DNA from: Planctomycetota bacterium
Lineage (GTDB): Bacteria; Planctomycetota; Planctomycetia; Planctomycetales; Planctomycetaceae
Length of the DNA: 37,589 bases
Direction of reading: 5' to 3'
Assembly (NCBI GenBank): GCA_017859815.1
Contig: JAFMMM010000011.1
Coordinates: forward strand, 1 to 37,589
A program made the position numbers and the translations under genes. Below the pieces are notes generated by a model. The model did not search any database, had not been told where the DNA came from, and was given only the letters and a program-made list of their open reading frames with translations. Shown piece after piece: positions 34,824 through 37,589 of the stretch. The first letter of the stretch is position 1. Each line of letters starts with the position of its first letter.

Positions 34824-36383
34824 ATGAGCACGCGGTTTCCCTACGAATCTGAAACGGTTTCGCCCGATTTTGACCGGTGGACCGCACAAGTACATTCGCT
34901 GAAGTCTGCTGACCTTGCCGAACTGCGAGTCTCGGCACGCACCCGTTTTCGCGCTGCCGCAGCTCAGCACCACGAACAACTCATGGCGAGGGCAGCGGCA
35001 GCCGGAATTCTGCTGGAGCAGACTCCGGAGTCGTTCAGGCTGGCCGACCCACTGGTTCTCACAGGTCATCAACCGGTCATCTTTCACCCGGGACTGGTCT
35101 ACAAGTACCACCTCACCAGACAGTTTGCCGAACAAAACAGGGCTGCAGCCGCAGCCATTATTATTGACTCCGATTACGGCGACGCCGGGCTCTTCCCGGT
35201 CCCGGTACGGGAATCTTCCGAAACGACATCCGCTCACCGATGGTCCCCACGTTCCGTCAGCTGGTGCACCGGCGAGGGGCTGTTCCTGAACAGTCAGCTC
35301 ATTCCCGTCAGTGCGCGGCGTCAGCTCGCTGACGAGATCGAAGCAGATCTCATCCGCAGCGAATGCTCAGAATCAATCACCGTTTTCAGAGAAACAGCAC
35401 GCCGGCTGGAACAACTCGGGCAGATTCCCGCTGTTGCGGCAATCACGATCCTGCGACATGCTGCCGGAATCGGCAGCGGAATTCCCGATGTCCCACTGAC
35501 GACCCTGTGTCGCCTGCCGGAGGCTGTCCGCTTTTTTGCCGGAATCCTGAAGCGGGCCCGGGGATTTCACGAAACCTATAATGAAACACTGAACACGTTT
35601 CGCATTCAGCAAAAGATCCGCAATCCGGCAAACCCATTTCCAAACCTGCAGTCCGCAGGCGCAGACTTTGAAATGCCGTTCTGGATGGTCTGTGCGGGAA
35701 CGAACAGGCGACAGGTCCTGTGGATTCGACAACGTGGCGGCGACCAGTGGCTGTATGCCGGTTCAGATGAAATCTGCCTGTTGTCTCCGGGGCACGAGGC
35801 CGAAGCGATGATGGCTGCGATGTTCTCTGACCAGTTGGCCGTTCCCCGTGGCGCGCTGATTACAGCCTTCCTGAGACTTCTGTTCAGCGATCTGTTTATT
35901 CATGGTCTCGGCGGCGGAAAATACGACCCCGCTACGAACCTGCTCATACAAAACTGGTGGAATGAAATCCCACCTCCGTTTGCTTCCGCCACCGCTTCAA
36001 GACGGCTGTTTCCTGTCCGAAGACACCAACTGCTTGAGGAAGATCAACTCCGCTTACGATTGCGGGATTTACAACAGCACCCGGAAAAACATCTGGAAGA
36101 TGACATCTTCTCACAGGAAACAAGACAGCAAATTCAGCTTCTGATCAACGCTCGCGACACGGCGCTGGATGAACTGAAACGAAATCGAGCGGAGGGAGTC
36201 TCCGGCAAAGCCGCCGGAATGCAGCTCCAACGCATCAAGCACGAAATCGAGGAAGCTGTCGGGGCAGCCGTTTTACCACGACTGCGATTCTCGTCGGAAA
36301 TCTCTGACTTCAGCCGACAAACTCTGGAGTCCAGAAACTGGCCCTGGTTCTATTTTCCGGACGACCCACTGGGTGGGAATTGA
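34824..36383 (+). CDS. BshC-like protein
   Basis: 519 residues. The pattern LVLTGHQPVIFHPGLVYKYH corresponds to the TGQQPGLFGGPLY loop of BshC, the enzyme proposed to add cysteine to glucosaminyl-malate in bacillithiol synthesis. SDLFIHGLGGGKYDPATNLL and a C-terminal helical stretch (about 420-490, rich in Glu/Arg/Leu/Gln, likely coiled coil as in BshC) fit the same fold and the typical length of about 540. The usual Gln of the GQQP loop is His here, and the rest is divergent, so it may be a paralogue with a different amine or thiol substrate. No bshA or bshB lies in this window. The start has no visible Shine-Dalgarno sequence. Stops of this gene and the next, convergent gene are only two bases apart. 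Confidence 0.7.
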   Translation: MSTRFPYESETVSPDFDRWTAQVHSLKSADLAELRVSARTRFRAAAAQHHEQLMARAAAAGILLEQTPESFRLADPLVLTGHQPVIFHPGLVYKYHLTRQFAEQNRAAAAAIIIDSDYGDAGLFPVPVRESSETTSAHRWSPRSVSWCTGEGLFLNSQLIPVSARRQLADEIEADLIRSECSESITVFRETARRLEQLGQIPAVAAITILRHAAGIGSGIPDVPLTTLCRLPEAVRFFAGILKRARGFHETYNETLNTFRIQQKIRNPANPFPNLQSAGADFEMPFWMVCAGTNRRQVLWIRQRGGDQWLYAGSDEICLLSPGHEAEAMMAAMFSDQLAVPRGALITAFLRLLFSDLFIHGLGGGKYDPATNLLIQNWWNEIPPPFASATASRRLFPVRRHQLLEEDQLRLRLRDLQQHPEKHLEDDIFSQETRQQIQLLINARDTALDELKRNRAEGVSGKAAGMQLQRIKHEIEEAVGAAVLPRLRFSSEISDFSRQTLESRNWPWFYFPDDPLGGN

Positions 36384-36385
36384 TC

Positions 36386-36868
36386 TCAAATGTGATGAGA
36401 GATCTCTGCCTGCTTGAGCGATCTTGGATCCGGCAGAAAATCGATGACCAGCCAGTACCGCCAGACCACACCGGAAAGGGCGTAAGTCATGCCCAACAGC
36501 GGAAATACCAGACTCATCGACAGCAGAATCACTGACAGAGGCCACATTAGCCCGGGCTGAAAAAACACCACGATACCACAGGCCGCCAGCAGACTCAGTT
36601 CCGTCAGGATCCAGTTGCCTATCGATCGGGCGTGGTAATCAACCACAACGCTGTATCTGCGGGAGTAAAGCCACATTGCCAGCGAGATAAAAACTCCCAG
36701 ACCGCCAACAAACCACAACGTTTGCAGACCGTGCATTGCTCCGCACCAGACGGGCAGAGGTACTCCGCGAATTTCTTCAACATCCGATGTCAGTATCAGA
36801 TCAGGCTGATCGAACAACACTTCATCGTGGTCCATGCAATCGAAGTCGTCCAGCTCAAAATCATGCAT
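36386..36868 (-). CDS. Small integral membrane protein, unknown
   Basis: 160 residues. A strongly acidic N-terminus (MHDFELDDFDCMDHDEVLFD) is followed by three to four transmembrane helices: about 47-68 (LQTLWFVGGLGVFISLAMWL), about 84-104 (ILTELSLLAACGIVVFF) and about 108-145 (WPLSVILLSMSLVFPLLGMT, possibly two helices). I do not recognise the family. It starts 116 bases after the stop of the upstream repeat-protein gene on the same strand, so the two may be cotranscribed. It ends two bases from the end of the BshC-like gene with no room for a terminator. Confidence 0.75.
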   Translation of the reverse strand: MHDFELDDFDCMDHDEVLFDQPDLILTSDVEEIRGVPLPVWCGAMHGLQTLWFVGGLGVFISLAMWLYSRRYSVVVDYHARSIGNWILTELSLLAACGIVVFFQPGLMWPLSVILLSMSLVFPLLGMTYALSGVVWRYWLVIDFLPDPRSLKQAEISHHI

Positions 36869-36984
36869 CTGCGATCATCCACCCGTGCAGCAAATCCGGA
36901 TTTTCAACTGCCCGGCAAACTCATCCGGCCGTACGGTGAGATTGCTCAAAAACTTCAGGACAGCTTCTTTCAGACTCTCCGGCG

Positions 36985-37589
36985 TCACGGGGCAGATTCA
37001 GGCGCCTGATCCTGTAGTCGCTTCTGGCCCAGCAATTCGTAATAACGCTGTACCAATGAATCGAACTGTTCCGGAACAGGCTCTCGATCAATCGGAACCA
37101 TTGCCCGATCAGATTCCAGCCGACGCAGCTCCTGATCGATCCGCTGCTGTAATTGCTGCATTTCGTTCAACAACTGTGACTGCACGAGATCCCACTGTGG
37201 CTCTGTCCCATGACGTCGAAATTCGGCTCGTATCGCACGGGCTCGATCCCGAACTCGAGCGATACGATTCCGCAAGTCCGGATCATCCAGCATTTCTTCG
37301 ATATCGCGAAGCTGGTCCGACCAGTTGGAGAAATCATTTCCGGTTAAAGGTCGACCCGCAGCATTATTACTGGGAGAACCCGCACTTGACTCGCGGCCAC
37401 CACTCATCAACAGGGACTGGCTAGAACCATCACCACGATCCTGCCGATCTGTGGCGTTTTGTGAACGCGTCTGTTCATCACCCTGACCACGGCCCGAACC
37501 GCCTCCCTCACCTTGCTGACCCTCACCTTGCTGGCCTTCACCCTGCTGACCTTCACCTTGCTGACCTTCACCTTGCTGACCTTCACCCT
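36985..37589 (-). CDS. C-terminal part of a DUF4175-like repeat protein, 5' end outside window
   Basis: The frame is open from the window edge to the stop at 36985 (201 residues seen), with no start codon between the edge and residue about 60, so the gene clearly begins beyond the window. It opens with Gly/Glu/Gln repeats (GEGQQ), passes a Gln/Asp/Arg-rich low-complexity stretch, and ends in a helical, charged domain: DFSNWSDQLRDIEEMLDDPD, then RVRDRARAIRAEFRRHG and VPIDREPVPEQFDSLVQRYY. This ending resembles planctomycete DUF4175-type proteins, which are large membrane-anchored proteins with an N-terminal transmembrane region not visible here. The role is unknown. It lies upstream of the small membrane protein gene. 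Confidence 0.75.
   Translation of the reverse strand, partial: GEGQQGEGQQGEGQQGEGQQGEGQQGEGGGSGRGQGDEQTRSQNATDRQDRGDGSSQSLLMSGGRESSAGSPSNNAAGRPLTGNDFSNWSDQLRDIEEMLDDPDLRNRIARVRDRARAIRAEFRRHGTEPQWDLVQSQLLNEMQQLQQRIDQELRRLESDRAMVPIDREPVPEQFDSLVQRYYELLGQKRLQDQAPESAP
37507..37589 (-). repeat. 15-bp tandem repeat encoding GEGQQ
   Basis: At least five copies of a 15-bp unit (minus strand GGTGAAGGTCAGCAA with small third-base changes) encode GEGQQ and continue past the window edge. It is in frame and coding, not a CRISPR array. Confidence 0.92.

Noticed and set aside
37507-37589. Possible CRISPR or noncoding satellite at the right edge
   Set aside because: The unit is 15 bp, in frame, and continuous with a coding C-terminus.

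Overview
The window reads as chromosomal DNA of a planctomycete (Planctomycetales-like). Markers are a DUF1559 protein with a prepilin-type N-terminus followed by a small lipoprotein, a Hanks-type kinase with the N-terminal block usual in planctomycetes, a secreted PQQ-propeller protein, a multihaem-type cytochrome peroxidase with an extracellular adhesion-like domain, and many secreted proteins of unknown function. Base composition looks moderately GC-rich and even throughout. I see no insertion sequence, integrase, CRISPR array, tRNA or rRNA. Two genes run off the window edges (left: di-haem peroxidase; right: a GEGQQ-repeat protein).

Layout. 1-4639 (minus): a DUF642-like/di-haem cytochrome c peroxidase fusion with C-terminal 14-residue repeats, then a terminator and a PQQ-propeller protein. 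4898-9871 (plus): M20 dipeptidase, seryl-tRNA synthetase and a secreted TPR-like protein. 9968-12589 (minus): a 74-residue lipoprotein, an HU-family protein with a proline-rich tail and its promoter, and a Ser/Thr kinase. 13049-17457 (plus): pyruvate phosphate dikinase with a long leader and a clear terminator, then a DUF1559 pseudopilin and a lipoprotein. 17480-24939 (minus): a tightly packed five-gene operon made of a secreted protein, a DUF3179-like lipoprotein, an ABC ATPase, an ABC-2-type permease and a large membrane-anchored partner. The last three are joined by ATGA overlaps. After about 800 noncoding bases, 25744-33207 (plus) carries a 1335-residue inverse-autotransporter-like/beta-helix surface protein, a strong terminator and mfd. 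33180-37589 holds a condensation-domain protein convergent with and overlapping mfd, a BshC-like protein, a small membrane protein and the 3' end of a DUF4175-like repeat protein.

Housekeeping functions (serS, mfd, ppdK, HU) are interleaved with lineage-typical cell-envelope genes. The least ordinary parts are the ABC operon, the peroxidase fusion, the inverse-autotransporter protein, the stand-alone condensation protein, the BshC-like protein and the small conserved lipoprotein. Several starts were set at internal ATG codons because a Shine-Dalgarno or signal-peptide context supports them better than the longest open frame. All function calls rest on reading motifs by eye, and no database search was run.
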